A stretch of 25,008 bases of DNA from AG25 sp035517615 (GCA_035517615.1 DATIYM010000051.1:1-25008), one strand, 5' to 3'. Counted from the stretch's first letter, positions 1-8,214 are shown. A program made the numbers and translations. The notes: generated by a model from the letters alone, not told the origin.

Positions 1-579
1 CTGGCCCAACGCCTGGAGCGTGGCAGTCACCGTTTGCGTCGTCTGACAAGTCACCGTGTCGCACACGATGAACTGACACTGCATCTGCGCGGTCAACGGT
101 GCGCACTGCCCCGGAGGCAGGGGAGCCGCCGACATGGGCCCTGCGAGACTGGCGCGGATCGCGGGGCGGTTCCTTGACTGCGGCCAAACGCCCGTGCGTT
201 CCGCGTTCAGCCGCCAGGCGTCGAAGTCGCGAGCGATCGAACGGCGCTGCGCAAACGCCGGCATGCGGCGCACAACTTGCGCCGTGGGCTTGCTGTCCGT
301 CGTAGTAAGCATGAACGACAACGATTCGTTGGGCGCGCGCGCTGCCGACCAGGGGACCAGGAGATATTCCGCGGAATCGGTGGTGGACGCGTTGGCCGGG
401 ATGCCGTAACAGGCGGAACCGGTCGTGGGATCGAGCGTGGCGGATTGCCCGACGGCGAGACTGATCGGCTGCGCGCTGGCGGTCGTGCAAACGGCAACAG
501 GTTGCGTCGTACTGTTGCCGCTGCTGCACGCCACCGCCACCACTACCGCCGCACTAAACGACTTGCGCAACAAACTCAC
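1..579 (-). CDS. Secreted lipoprotein, function unknown (N-terminal part, runs off the left edge)
   Basis: The frame is open for 193 codons from a GTG at 579 to the window edge, so the C-terminus is missing. A purine-rich AAGGGGGA lies just upstream of the GTG. The N-terminus has two basic residues (R5, K6), a hydrophobic stretch and AVACSSGN, a lipobox-like end with Cys18, so lipid anchoring after signal-peptidase II cleavage is likely; the -3 residue is Ala, slightly off consensus. The mature part is rich in Thr, Ser, Ala and Gln, with a segment reading AQPISLAVGQSATLDP that resembles the opening of an Ig-like beta domain. Near the break there are several Cys residues (CQFIVCDTVTCQTTQ), suggesting disulphides. 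No catalytic motif is visible in the part present. I do not recognise the function. It is divergent from the aldo/keto reductase and shares a roughly 100-bp upstream region with it. Confidence 0.72.
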   Translation of the reverse strand, partial: MSLLRKSFSAAVVVAVACSSGNSTTQPVAVCTTASAQPISLAVGQSATLDPTTGSACYGIPANASTTDSAEYLLVPWSAARAPNESLSFMLTTTDSKPTAQVVRRMPAFAQRRSIARDFDAWRLNAERTGVWPQSRNRPAIRASLAGPMSAAPLPPGQCAPLTAQMQCQFIVCDTVTCQTTQTVTATLQALGQ

Positions 580-630
580 GATTTTCCCCCTTGAGTGACC
601 CGAACCGCGGTGCTTAGAATCTCGCCGGAG

Positions 631-649
631 CCGTAGAATTCGGCTACGG
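631..649. other. Small inverted repeat in the divergent intergenic region
   Basis: CCGTAG (631-636) and CTACGG (644-649) form a perfect 6-bp stem around a 7-base loop. It lies between the lipoprotein gene (-) and the aldo/keto reductase (+), about 34 bases before the likely ATG at 683. It could be an operator or a 5'-UTR hairpin. No poly-T tract follows, so a terminator is less likely. Confidence 0.3.
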
Positions 650-682
650 TCACACACCAAATGCCATGGATTGGTTCCCTGT

Positions 683-1516
683 ATGAAGCCCGACACGTAT
701 ATGCTTGGCGACCACCGGGTCTCCCGGTTGGGGTTCGGTGCGATGCGGCTCACGGGAGCCGGCGTTTGGGGCGAGCCCCCCGATCGTGGCGCAGCCGTCG
801 CGGTGCTCCGCCGAGCCGTCGAACTGGGGATCAACCTGATCGATACCGCGGATTCCTACGGGCCCGAAGTCAGCGAGCGCATCATCGCCGAGGCGCTGCA
901 TCCGTACCCGCCGGGGCTCGTGATCGCGACGAAGGCAGGCTTCGATCGGCCCGGTCCCGGGCGCTGGGTCACGAACGGCAAGCCTGAGCACCTGATCACA
1001 GCATGCGAAGGCAGCTTGAAGCGACTGAAACTCGAGCGCATCGAGCTGTTCCAGCTCCACCGCATCGACTCCAAGGTACCGCTCGAGGATCAACTCGGCG
1101 CGCTGGCCCGGCTCCAGGCGGAGGGCAAGATCCGTCTTGTCGGCCTCTCCGAGGTGAAGGTGTCGGAGATCGAACGCGTGCGCCGCACGCTGCCGATTGT
1201 TTCAGTCCAGAATCTCTACAACCTCACGGATCGCTCGTCCGAGCTCGTGCTCGACTACTGCGAGCGCGCAAGCCTGGCGTTTCTGCCCTGGTATCCCCTC
1301 AACACGGGCAAGCTCGCCCGCGCCGGGGGCTCGCTCGCGCGCATTGCCGCGCGGCACAACGCCACGCCGGCGCAAATCGCGCTCGCGTGGCTGCTCGAGC
1401 GCTCGCCAGTCATGCTGCCGATTCCAGGAACATCGAGCGTGCAACATCTGGAAGAGAACGTCGCGGCACGATCGATCCGGCTCAGCGACGCGGAATTCAA
1501 GGAGCTCAACAACTGA
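683..1516 (+). CDS. Aldo/keto reductase
   Basis: A 277-residue NAD(P)H-dependent oxidoreductase of the AKR (TIM-barrel) superfamily, cytosolic, reducing aldehydes or ketones. The catalytic tetrad is visible: Asp54 and Tyr59 in DTADSYG, Lys84 in IATKAGF, and His126 in LFQLHRID. The C-terminal phosphate-binding region is also typical (LPIPGTSSVQHLEENV). The length is slightly short for the family but complete. The start is chosen at ATG 683 (MKPDTYMLGDHRVSRLGFG); an in-frame TTG at 671 would add four residues, and neither has a strong Shine-Dalgarno. It stands alone on + and ends 2 bases before the convergent DinB gene, with no terminator between them. The substrate cannot be told from sequence. 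Confidence 0.93.
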   Translation: MKPDTYMLGDHRVSRLGFGAMRLTGAGVWGEPPDRGAAVAVLRRAVELGINLIDTADSYGPEVSERIIAEALHPYPPGLVIATKAGFDRPGPGRWVTNGKPEHLITACEGSLKRLKLERIELFQLHRIDSKVPLEDQLGALARLQAEGKIRLVGLSEVKVSEIERVRRTLPIVSVQNLYNLTDRSSELVLDYCERASLAFLPWYPLNTGKLARAGGSLARIAARHNATPAQIALAWLLERSPVMLPIPGTSSVQHLEENVAARSIRLSDAEFKELNN

Positions 1517-1518
1517 GA

Positions 1519-2001
1519 TTACTTGGCTTCCTCCTTCCAGCCACCCACGAGTCGTCTCAGCAACACCAGCTGCCCGAGATGATACGAGTTGTGGTCCGCC
1601 AGCACCAAGGCCTCCCGTAACAGCGTCTGCCCCGTACCGTGGGGGATCTTGGCGGACAGGTCGTTCGCCGGATCGCTCACGAGCCGCTCCATTTCCTCGC
1701 GGTCACGTTCGATTTGCCGAATGCTGTCGTCCCACGCTTTCCCGTTCGGCGGCGCATCCTGTTTCGGCCAGTAGCCATCGGGCCAGTCGGGGGAGACGTG
1801 CTTCGCGTTCTTCGAGAACTCCACGATGTCCCACTGTGCGATACGCATGTGCTCGAGTACGCGCCAGGGAGTGAACGGCTGACCGGGGGGCTTCACGCCG
1901 CGCAGGTTCTCCGGCCAGTCGTCCACGGCTTCACGAAACCCGATGTGGGCGTGGCCGGCATGGAGCAGCTCGATCAGGTGGTCGCGGAGTGAGTCTGACA
2001 T
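1519..2001 (-). CDS. DinB family protein (putative metal-dependent hydrolase/transferase)
   Basis: A 160-residue helical-bundle protein of the DinB/YfiT-like superfamily. The three metal-ligand histidines expected for the fold are present: His51 in WRVLEHMR, and His137 and His141 in ADHNSYHLGQLVLLRR. Relatives are thiol-dependent transferases or stress-induced proteins, but most have no known substrate, so only the fold and metal site are claimed. It is the last gene of a minus-strand run (VOC protein, kinase-like protein, DinB), starting 65 bases after the kinase-like gene ends. It converges on the aldo/keto reductase with a 2-base gap. Confidence 0.85.
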   Translation of the reverse strand: MSDSLRDHLIELLHAGHAHIGFREAVDDWPENLRGVKPPGQPFTPWRVLEHMRIAQWDIVEFSKNAKHVSPDWPDGYWPKQDAPPNGKAWDDSIRQIERDREEMERLVSDPANDLSAKIPHGTGQTLLREALVLADHNSYHLGQLVLLRRLVGGWKEEAK

Positions 2002-2066
2002 GTGTGGTAAGACGGCTGATGTTGAATCGACTGATGATACGGCGGCTCATGCAAAACCGCCAACCC

Positions 2067-2945
2067 TCACTCAAGCGGGCGGCGTTTGCCTGTTCCGCTC
2101 CCTCCGTTTCCCCCGTCACCGTCGCGCGGCAGCCCACCGGTGAGCCGGGGCATGGTCGCGAGCGCGGCACCAGCGTCGTCCCAGCGGTCCTCCGGTTCCG
2201 GCGCGAGACAGCGTCGTACCAGCGCCGCGAGCCACGGGGGGAGCGAACGCACTTCTTCGAGCGGCTCCGATTCGGGCGCCGGCGTCTTGCCCGTCAGCAT
2301 CTCATGAAGCACGACGCCCACGGCGAACATGTCCGCGGGCGGACCGTTATGGGCCGCGGGCGCGTCGCGATCGCGCCGCTCGGGAGCGAGATACGGCGCA
2401 AAGCAGATCGCGGCGGTGGCCGCGCCGCGGGCGGCACCCTGCAGCGCACGCTCCACCGCGTCCACCACTCCCGTGTCGGCCAAAAGCGTCCTGCCGTTTC
2501 CGATCAGGACCTGTTCCGGTTTCAGGTCGCCATGCACGAGCTTGGCGGAGTGCACCGCGGCGAGATCGGTGAGAATGTCGCGGAGGATTTCTACGGCTTG
2601 CCTGAGCGGCAGCTCGCCGTTGCGGGTGATCCACGCGCGCAGCGTCGTCCCCGCGACGAACCGCCGCGTATGGTAGACCCAGGACCCGGCGCGTCCCGCG
2701 TTGCGCGGCGTGACGAGCTTCGTGCCCGACAGACGGTCGGCCGTGAGCACCAGCTCGCGCTCGAACAGCAGCGGATCGACTGCGAGCGATAGCGTCGCGG
2801 GAAGTACTTTGACCGCGAGCTCCGCCCCCGGCGGGGCGAGCTCCTCGGCGATGAACATGCGGCAATCGCCCACGGGACGGACTTCCCGCTCGACCCGGTA
2901 CAGCGGGCCGAGCGACGTCTCGAGCATTGCGTGTAGATCACCCAT
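2067..2945 (-). CDS. Serine/threonine protein kinase-like protein with altered catalytic motifs
   Basis: A 292-residue soluble protein with the bacterial Ser/Thr kinase (Hanks-type) fold and no membrane segment or sensor domain. Visible landmarks are the beta-3 lysine (Lys46 in AVKVLP), a candidate alpha-C glutamate (Glu62 or Glu64), the catalytic loop HGDLKPEQ (Asp140, Lys142), the metal-binding segment LADTG (Asp157), an APE-like motif (LAPER), and D-F-A-V-G-V-V-L-H-E-M-L-like helix F residues (DMFAVGVVLHEMLTG). Three motifs deviate: HRD is HGD, the metal-binding Asn of DLKPxN is Gln145, and DFG is DTG. The glycine-rich loop is also hard to find. The C-terminus is a Gly/Asp-rich tail (GDGGNGGSGTGK). 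It may be a weak kinase or a pseudokinase. It starts 15 bases after the VOC gene stops, so the two are probably co-transcribed. Confidence 0.85.
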   Translation of the reverse strand: MGDLHAMLETSLGPLYRVEREVRPVGDCRMFIAEELAPPGAELAVKVLPATLSLAVDPLLFERELVLTADRLSGTKLVTPRNAGRAGSWVYHTRRFVAGTTLRAWITRNGELPLRQAVEILRDILTDLAAVHSAKLVHGDLKPEQVLIGNGRTLLADTGVVDAVERALQGAARGAATAAICFAPYLAPERRDRDAPAAHNGPPADMFAVGVVLHEMLTGKTPAPESEPLEEVRSLPPWLAALVRRCLAPEPEDRWDDAGAALATMPRLTGGLPRDGDGGNGGSGTGKRRPLE

Positions 2946-2960
2946 GCGTGATCGTGTCGC

Positions 2961-3908
2961 TCAGCGCGCCGGTCGCCGCGCGCGCGGGCGCGTGCGACGC
3001 TTTGGTCTCGGCCTCCTGGAAGCCGCTTTTGCCTTCCGCACCGCTTCCCGCTTGGCCGGCGATTTCCGCCGCGCGCGCGTCCCACCACCGGTGCCGTTCG
3101 AGCTGCCGCCACGGGGCGCCGGGGCCCCGACACTGAGCGCGTGCACGGCGAAACCCGCTCCCTGAGGATCGACGCACATAGCGATGCGGGCGCCGCCAGG
3201 AACATCCATCGGGCCGGTCAAGACCTTGCCGCCGCCGCGCTTCACGGCGCTCGCGGCAGCATCAATGTCGGCGACACGGATGTACGTGAGCCAATGCGGA
3301 TGTGGCGGCATGCCGGGCTGCAGCGAATAGAATCCCCCGGCCGGCTCCTTTTCCCCTGGCGTTTTGAAAATGAAATAAATATTCCCCGGGCTCATCTCTA
3401 ATGATTGCGCTTCGGACCAGCCGAACAACTTCGAGTAGAAATCCCAGGCCTGCGTCCAGTTGGGGCTCACATGCTCGTGCCACACGAAGTCGCCCGGGGC
3501 GCCTGGTCCCGTGGACATCGGCTGGTTCGGCTGCGGCGCGGGTTTGAACAGCGAAAATCCGGCGCCCCACGGATCAGCGAGGGCGGCAAATCGTCCCGGC
3601 GGAATATCCATGGGGCCCGCATGTAGCTGCGCACCGAGACTCTGCGCCTGGCGAACCTTCTCATCGACGTTGGCGACGCTCACATACAGCATCCAGCCCG
3701 GCGCCGCCCCCATCGCGCGCGCTTCCTCAGGAAGGCGCATCAAGCCGCCCTTCTGTTGCGAGTTGAGCGTCAACAACCTGTACGTCGGGTCCTGATCGTA
3801 CGCTTCGGTCTTCCAGCCGACGACCTTGCCATAGAACGCCGCCGCGGCGTCCGGGTCGGTGGTCGAAAGCTCATGCCAGACAAAGCGGCCGAGAGGCGGG
3901 TTGGGCAT
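2961..3908 (-). CDS. Two-domain VOC (glyoxalase/bleomycin-resistance-type) protein with a basic histone-like tail
   Basis: A 315-residue protein with two tandem VOC domains. Domain 1 (about residues 6-120) begins GRFVWHELSTTDPDAAAAFY; domain 2 (about 133-262) begins GDFVWHEHVSPNWTQAWDFY. Both have the FVWHE plus FYxKLxGW pattern of the CFP32-like/PhnB-like VOC group. Residues about 268-315 are an extreme Lys/Arg/Ala/Pro tail (for example SPAKREAVRKAKAASRRPRP), like histone H1 or nucleic-acid-binding extensions. The start is set at ATG 3908, which has GGAG about 8 bases upstream; the frame is open further (ATG 3962), but that start has no Shine-Dalgarno. No substrate is inferable. It heads the minus-strand run with the kinase-like and DinB genes and is divergent from the grd operon. 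Confidence 0.85.
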   Translation of the reverse strand: MPNPPLGRFVWHELSTTDPDAAAAFYGKVVGWKTEAYDQDPTYRLLTLNSQQKGGLMRLPEEARAMGAAPGWMLYVSVANVDEKVRQAQSLGAQLHAGPMDIPPGRFAALADPWGAGFSLFKPAPQPNQPMSTGPGAPGDFVWHEHVSPNWTQAWDFYSKLFGWSEAQSLEMSPGNIYFIFKTPGEKEPAGGFYSLQPGMPPHPHWLTYIRVADIDAAASAVKRGGGKVLTGPMDVPGGARIAMCVDPQGAGFAVHALSVGAPAPRGGSSNGTGGGTRARRKSPAKREAVRKAKAASRRPRPKRRTRPRARRPAR

Positions 3909-4150
3909 AGACGCGACTCCGTTCGAGATCGAATTACCGGTATCGTAAGAAGATACAGTCATCTGGCGGCGGGTGAAGCGCCAGGGCCCGGACGGCCGTG
4001 GTTTGCGGCTCGACCGACAACCTGGCGCTGCAGGCTTTAATGACCATCGCGTCGCTCCGTACCGGCACCGGCACACTGTCCTGAACGCGCTTACCAGAGA
4101 ACCCTACTACTGATCGAAAAAGGAATTAGTCCCGGACGCATCTGAATAAC

Positions 4151-5470
4151 ATGAACGCTCCGGCGATCGGTGACCGCCCATTACCGCCCGTTCCCGCCCT
4201 ATGTACTTTCCCCCTCCCAATGCACGGACTGATCTCCCATCCGGTCAACCGGGTCGCACTCGGTGGCGCGACACGCTACGAGAACGGCTTGCTCACGGTC
4301 GACGAGCGGGACGCGCAGGTTGCGTTCCGCGATGCCGCGCTCGCGAGCGTCCGCGTCACGTGGGCGTCGCCGGGCGACAGTGTGCGCATAATCAAGGTGC
4401 TCGATGCCGTCGAGCCGCGCACCAAGGGCCCGGGCCCCGATGGCGGCGGGATCTTCCCCGGGTTCGTGGGACCTGCACGACCGCAGTCCGGCGGCGCGCC
4501 CACGCACGTGCTCACAGGTGTCGCGCTCATCACCGCCGGCTACCTGCCCCGCGCGCAAGAAGGCTTGATCGACATGTCGGGTCCCGGCGCGGACCTCTCT
4601 CCCTTCGGCAGCACCCATAACCTGGTGATCGAGTTCACGCCCGCCGCCGGAGCGTCGTGGGAAGCGGTCGACGTCGCGCTGCGAACAGGATTGCTCACGC
4701 TCGCGAACCGGATCGCTCAATCAGCGCTCGGTCCTTCACGATCCGACCATCCGCCGGTCCGCCCATCCGCCGCCTCTCTCCCACGCATCGGCGCCATCAC
4801 CAATCTCCAGACTCAGGGCACGTTCAAGGACGTCTTCGTTTACGGGAAGAGTTTTGCTCGCGAACGGCCCCTGCCTATCGACGCGCACGAGCTGTTCGCA
4901 GGCGCGGTCGTGAGCGGGCAGTATGGACATCCCGCGCTCAAGAATCCCACATACGTGCACCAGAACAATCCGGTAGCGACCGAGCTGTTGAAACGCGACG
5001 GGAAGGATCTCACGTTCGTGGGGGTGATCATCTCGCCGGAACCAGTGGATCAGGCGGCGAAAGAACAGATCTCAGCTCAGGCGGCACAGCTCTGCGCCGA
5101 CCTGAAGATGGACGGCGTGGTGCTGACCAAGGAGGGCGGTGGCAACGCGGACGCCGATGTGGCACTCAAGATGGATGCCCTCGATACGCTGGGCATCGCC
5201 AGCGTTGGCCTGTTCGCCGAAATGGGTGGACCGGACGGCACCGCGCCGCCGCTCGTCGTGCCGCCCGACCGGGCCACGGGAATGGTGAGCACGGGGAATT
5301 ACGATGAGCTCGTGACGCTTTCGGCCATGGAGCGCGCCCTGGGGGGCGAAACCGTCGATGTCCTCAGCGCGCCCGCGACCGCGCCGCTCACCGCTCCCAC
5401 GGCAGTGATCTACTGCTCGCTCTCCCCCATGGGCGCGGGACGGCTTACGTGCCGCGAGGTGGTACAGTGA
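4151..5470 (+). CDS. grdE: Glycine/sarcosine/betaine reductase component B, GrdE-like subunit (proprotein family)
   Basis: A 439-residue protein of the GrdE/GrdG/GrdI family, the non-selenoprotein partner of selenoprotein B in amine-substrate activation. The strongest matches to the family are in the C-terminal half: KNPTYVHQNNPVATELL, DLTFVGVIISPEPVD, a LCADLKMDGVVLTKEGGGN block and TGMVSTGNYDELVTL. Known GrdE proteins self-cleave at a Cys just before NPTYVH to create a pyruvoyl group. Here that stretch is SGQYGHPALKNP and has no Cys; the only cysteines are Cys18 and three well after this site. The N-terminus is about 15-20 residues longer than I recall for clostridial GrdE; ATG 4151 has no close Shine-Dalgarno (AAAAAGGA is about 25 bases away), so a later start such as ATG 4220 is possible. 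It is the first gene of the grd operon and overlaps grdB by 4 bases. Whether the substrate is glycine, sarcosine or betaine cannot be told. Confidence 0.9.
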   Translation: MNAPAIGDRPLPPVPALCTFPLPMHGLISHPVNRVALGGATRYENGLLTVDERDAQVAFRDAALASVRVTWASPGDSVRIIKVLDAVEPRTKGPGPDGGGIFPGFVGPARPQSGGAPTHVLTGVALITAGYLPRAQEGLIDMSGPGADLSPFGSTHNLVIEFTPAAGASWEAVDVALRTGLLTLANRIAQSALGPSRSDHPPVRPSAASLPRIGAITNLQTQGTFKDVFVYGKSFARERPLPIDAHELFAGAVVSGQYGHPALKNPTYVHQNNPVATELLKRDGKDLTFVGVIISPEPVDQAAKEQISAQAAQLCADLKMDGVVLTKEGGGNADADVALKMDALDTLGIASVGLFAEMGGPDGTAPPLVVPPDRATGMVSTGNYDELVTLSAMERALGGETVDVLSAPATAPLTAPTAVIYCSLSPMGAGRLTCREVVQ

Positions 5471-6765
5471 CGGCGCGGGTGGTGCATTACCTCAATCAAT
5501 TTTTTGCCGGGTTGGGGGGCGAAGACAAGGCCGACACGCCACCGGGCGTGAAGCCCGGCGCGGTCGGGCCCGGGCGCAAGCTGCAGGAGCTGCTTGGCGC
5601 CGACGCGCAAATCGTGGCGACCGTGTACTGCGGCGATGACCATGCCGCGGCGGAACGCGGCGCTCCCGCGGCCATCGTGCAGCTCATCGCCAGGGAGCGT
5701 CCCGACATCGTGGTCCTCGGGCCGGCGTTCACGAGCGGGCGTTACGGTGTGGCGTGCGCGCTCGTCGCAGCCGCGGCGCAACGCGCGGGGATCCCGGCCA
5801 TTGCCTCGCTCCATCCCGACAACCCGGGATTGGACGACGCGGGCGCCGCCATTGTCATCGCCTCGGGCGCGTCGGTGCGGGAAATGGGGCCGTCGCTCGA
5901 GCGGATCGCGCAGGCCGTTCGCAAGCGCCTCGCGGGCGAGCCGCTCACCGACGCCGATGGCCGCATCGGCAAGACGCCGCGCAAGAACGTGCTGGCGACG
6001 GACCGCTCCGCCCTGCGCGCCGTCGACTTGTTGCTGGCGCGGATGAAGGGCGACAAGGGACGCACCGAGGTTCCCGTACCGCGATTCGACCGGATCACTC
6101 CGGCGCCGCCGGTCGATCCCGCCAAGGCTCGCGTCGCGCTGCTCACGGAAGGCGGGCTCGTGCCGCAGGGCAATCCCGATCGGCTCGAGTCCGCCCGGGC
6201 CACTCGGTGGCTGCGCTACAAGATTGGCGAGAAGACCGGGCTCAAGTCGGGCGAGCACATGTCGGTACATGGCGGCTTCTCCACGGTGTGGGCCAATCAG
6301 GACCCGCACCGCATGCTGCCGCTCGACGTGGCGCGCGAGCTGGAGAAGGAAGGTGCGATCGGCGAATTGTTCGGGGAATACTTCGTGACTACCGGGAATG
6401 GCACCACGGTCCCGAACGCTCGGCGCTTCGGCGTCGAGTGGGCGGCCGAGCTGAGGCGGGCGGGCGTACAAGCCGCCGTGCTGACCGCCACATGAGGGAC
6501 CGGAACGCGTTGCGGGTCAACGCTAGCGAAGGAGCTGGAACGCGCCGGGATTCCCACTGCACTGCTGTGCAATCTCGTGGGAGTCGCGCAGCGCGTGGGC
6601 GCGGCGCGTATCGTCCCAACGAAGGGGATTCCGTACCCCGCGGGAGATCCCAATGCGTCACCCGAAGCGGAGCGCGCGTGGCGGCGATCGCTGCTCGAGC
6701 GCGCGCTGCGAGCGCTCACCACTCCGGTGAGCGGGCCCACCGTCTTTACCGAGACAGCCGCATAG
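5467..6765 (+). CDS. grdB: Selenoprotein B of glycine/sarcosine/betaine reductase (GrdB-like, in-frame UGA read as Sec343)
   Basis: A 432-residue protein if the TGA at 6493-6495 is read as selenocysteine. It is the substrate-binding selenoprotein that works with GrdE and passes a carboxymethyl group to GrdA. GrdB landmarks run unbroken across the TGA: RVVHYLNQFFAGLGGEDKAD at the start, VLGPAFTSGRYGVAC, EGGLVPQGNPDRLESARA, HGGFSTVWANQDP, TTGNGTTVP, then VLTAT-U-GTGTRCGSTLAKELERAGI and a conserved tail (GAARIVPTKGIPYPAGDP). Length and Sec position agree with clostridial GrdB (Sec near 350). The motif is UxxGxxC; the family form as I recall it is UxxCxxC. The start is GTG 5467, overlapping the grdE stop (GTGA) with GAGGTGG just upstream; an earlier in-frame GTG at 5449 fits homologues less well. 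Without recoding it would be called as a truncated protein of about 340 residues plus a small ORF. Confidence 0.94.
6498..6518 (+). promoter_or_regulatory. Candidate bacterial SECIS hairpin after the grdB UGA
   Basis: Directly 3' of the TGA (6493-6495), GACC (6498-6501) can pair with GGTC (6515-6518). G6502-C6513, A6504-T6511 and A6505-T6510 extend the stem, with a mismatch and a bulge, around a CGCG loop. Position and size suit a bacterial SECIS, which SelB reads within the coding sequence. The fold was done by eye and the stem is imperfect. Confidence 0.45.
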
Positions 6766-8214
6766 ATGACTAGAGGACCTGTGATCAGTGCGGCAGTGCA
6801 GGTACTGGCGCACGTGCCGGGCATGGCGCGTCATGGATCGAAGCCGCAGCGCGAGCTGGCGCGCGATCCGTCGCTCGAGACACCGTTCCGGAGCGCGCTG
6901 CGCTCGTTCGCTGCCGCGGTCGCGTATGCGCCGCATCAGGCGTTCATCGGCGCGATGCACCCGCGCGCGTTGCCCGAGCGGCCCTGGGCAACCCCGGTTG
7001 TCCCTCCGGCGTTGAGTCGCTTCGCGCCCGACGGCGAGATCATGCCCGAAACCGAGTTCCTCGGCCTGCTCGCGGCGATCGATGAGTTCGGGCTGCTGCA
7101 TCTCGAGCCGGACGTAGCCCGTCGCGCGGCGACGGCGCTCGAGCAGCACCCGCTTGCGGCTCGGCTCGACCTTTCGCGTATCGGGAAAGCGGCTGCCACC
7201 GGGCACTTGGAACCGGGTGCTCTGCCCCTGTGCGTCGACCACGATCCCGCGGGCTTCATGATGCGGGCGCACGATCAGGACGAATCGCTCAGCGCCGGCG
7301 TGCTGCTCGAGAATCTCTGCTCCAAAGGCACGGCCACGCTCGCCCTGCTGCATTTATTAGAGGATCGCGGGATCGATCCCGGATCCATCGACTACGTGCT
7401 GGGGTGCGGCGAAGAAGCGATCGGCGATCGCTATCAGCGCGGCGGTGGCAATCTCGCCAAAGCCGTCGCGCAGTCGGCCGGCCTCACCGAGGCCTCGGGG
7501 GCCGACGTGAAGGATTTCTGCGCCGCGCCCGTTCCCGCGCTCGTCATCGCGGCGAGCCTCGTGAGCGCGGGCGTGTTCAAGCGCGTGGCGGTGATTGCCG
7601 GCGGATCGCTCGCCAAGCTGGGCATGAAATTCCAGGGTCACCTGGCGAAGGGATTTCCCGTGCTCGAGGATGTGCTGGGCGGCGCCGCGGCGCTGGTGGA
7701 GGCCGATGACGGCCGTTCGCCCGCGATTCGACTCGACGCGATCGGACGCCACCGGGTCGCGGCCGGAGGGTCGAATCAACAGATTATGGAAGCGCTCGCC
7801 GTCGAGCCGCTGGCGCGGGTCGGTCTCCCGCTCACCGCCGTGGACGACTACGCCACGGAGCTGCACAACCCCGAAGTCACCGAGACGGCCGGATCGGGGA
7901 ACGTCCCCGACCGCAATTACCGCACGATCGCGGCACTCGCCGTGCGGAGCGGAGCCATCACGCGCGATGGCATGGACGAGTTCGTGCGCACGCGGGGCAT
8001 GCCGGGGTTTGCGCCCACACAGGGGCATCTCGCGTCGGCGCTGTGCTACCTGCCGCATGCGTTGCGCCGCTTGACGTGTGGCGAAGCGGAACGAGCCTTG
8101 CTGATCGCCAAGGGGAGTTTGTTTCTGGGACGGATGTGTCAGCTGTCGGATGGAATGAGTGTGCTACTGGAAGCGTCAGGAACGCGGAAGTCGGAACGCG
8201 GAACGCGGAACTGA
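6766..8214 (+). CDS. grdC: Glycine reductase component C beta-type subunit (GrdC-like, thiolase/KAS III fold)
   Basis: A 482-residue protein of the GrdC family, related to beta-ketoacyl-ACP synthase III. In known systems GrdC joins GrdD to form component C, which converts the carboxymethyl-selenoether on GrdA to an acetyl thioester and then acetyl phosphate. Visible family features are VLAHVPGMARHGSKP at the N-terminus, YVLGCGEEAIGDRYQRGGGN, a putative active-site Cys252 in DVKDFCAAPVPALVIAAS, KLGMKFQGHLAKGFPVLED, LHNPEVTETAGSGNVPDRNY and GFAPTQGHLASA. The ATG follows the grdB stop with no gap. The last dozen residues (EASGTRKSERGTRN) are encoded by an inverted-repeat arm and are probably an accidental extension. 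No grdD follows. Confidence 0.93.
   Translation: MTRGPVISAAVQVLAHVPGMARHGSKPQRELARDPSLETPFRSALRSFAAAVAYAPHQAFIGAMHPRALPERPWATPVVPPALSRFAPDGEIMPETEFLGLLAAIDEFGLLHLEPDVARRAATALEQHPLAARLDLSRIGKAAATGHLEPGALPLCVDHDPAGFMMRAHDQDESLSAGVLLENLCSKGTATLALLHLLEDRGIDPGSIDYVLGCGEEAIGDRYQRGGGNLAKAVAQSAGLTEASGADVKDFCAAPVPALVIAASLVSAGVFKRVAVIAGGSLAKLGMKFQGHLAKGFPVLEDVLGGAAALVEADDGRSPAIRLDAIGRHRVAAGGSNQQIMEALAVEPLARVGLPLTAVDDYATELHNPEVTETAGSGNVPDRNYRTIAALAVRSGAITRDGMDEFVRTRGMPGFAPTQGHLASALCYLPHALRRLTCGEAERALLIAKGSLFLGRMCQLSDGMSVLLEASGTRKSERGTRN

Noticed and set aside
2041..2061. GGCGG...CCGCC hairpin between the kinase-like and DinB genes
   Set aside because: Only 5 bp with an 11-base loop and no T tract; expected by chance at this GC content.
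4077..4150. Possible glycine riboswitch or sigma-54 promoter before grdE
   Set aside because: No paired glycine-aptamer core and no TGGC-N-TTGC-type box could be found by eye.
5754..6773. Long + frame ORF (339 codons) across grdB
   Set aside because: It is an out-of-frame shadow of grdB; the grdB frame shows clear family motifs on both sides of the TGA.
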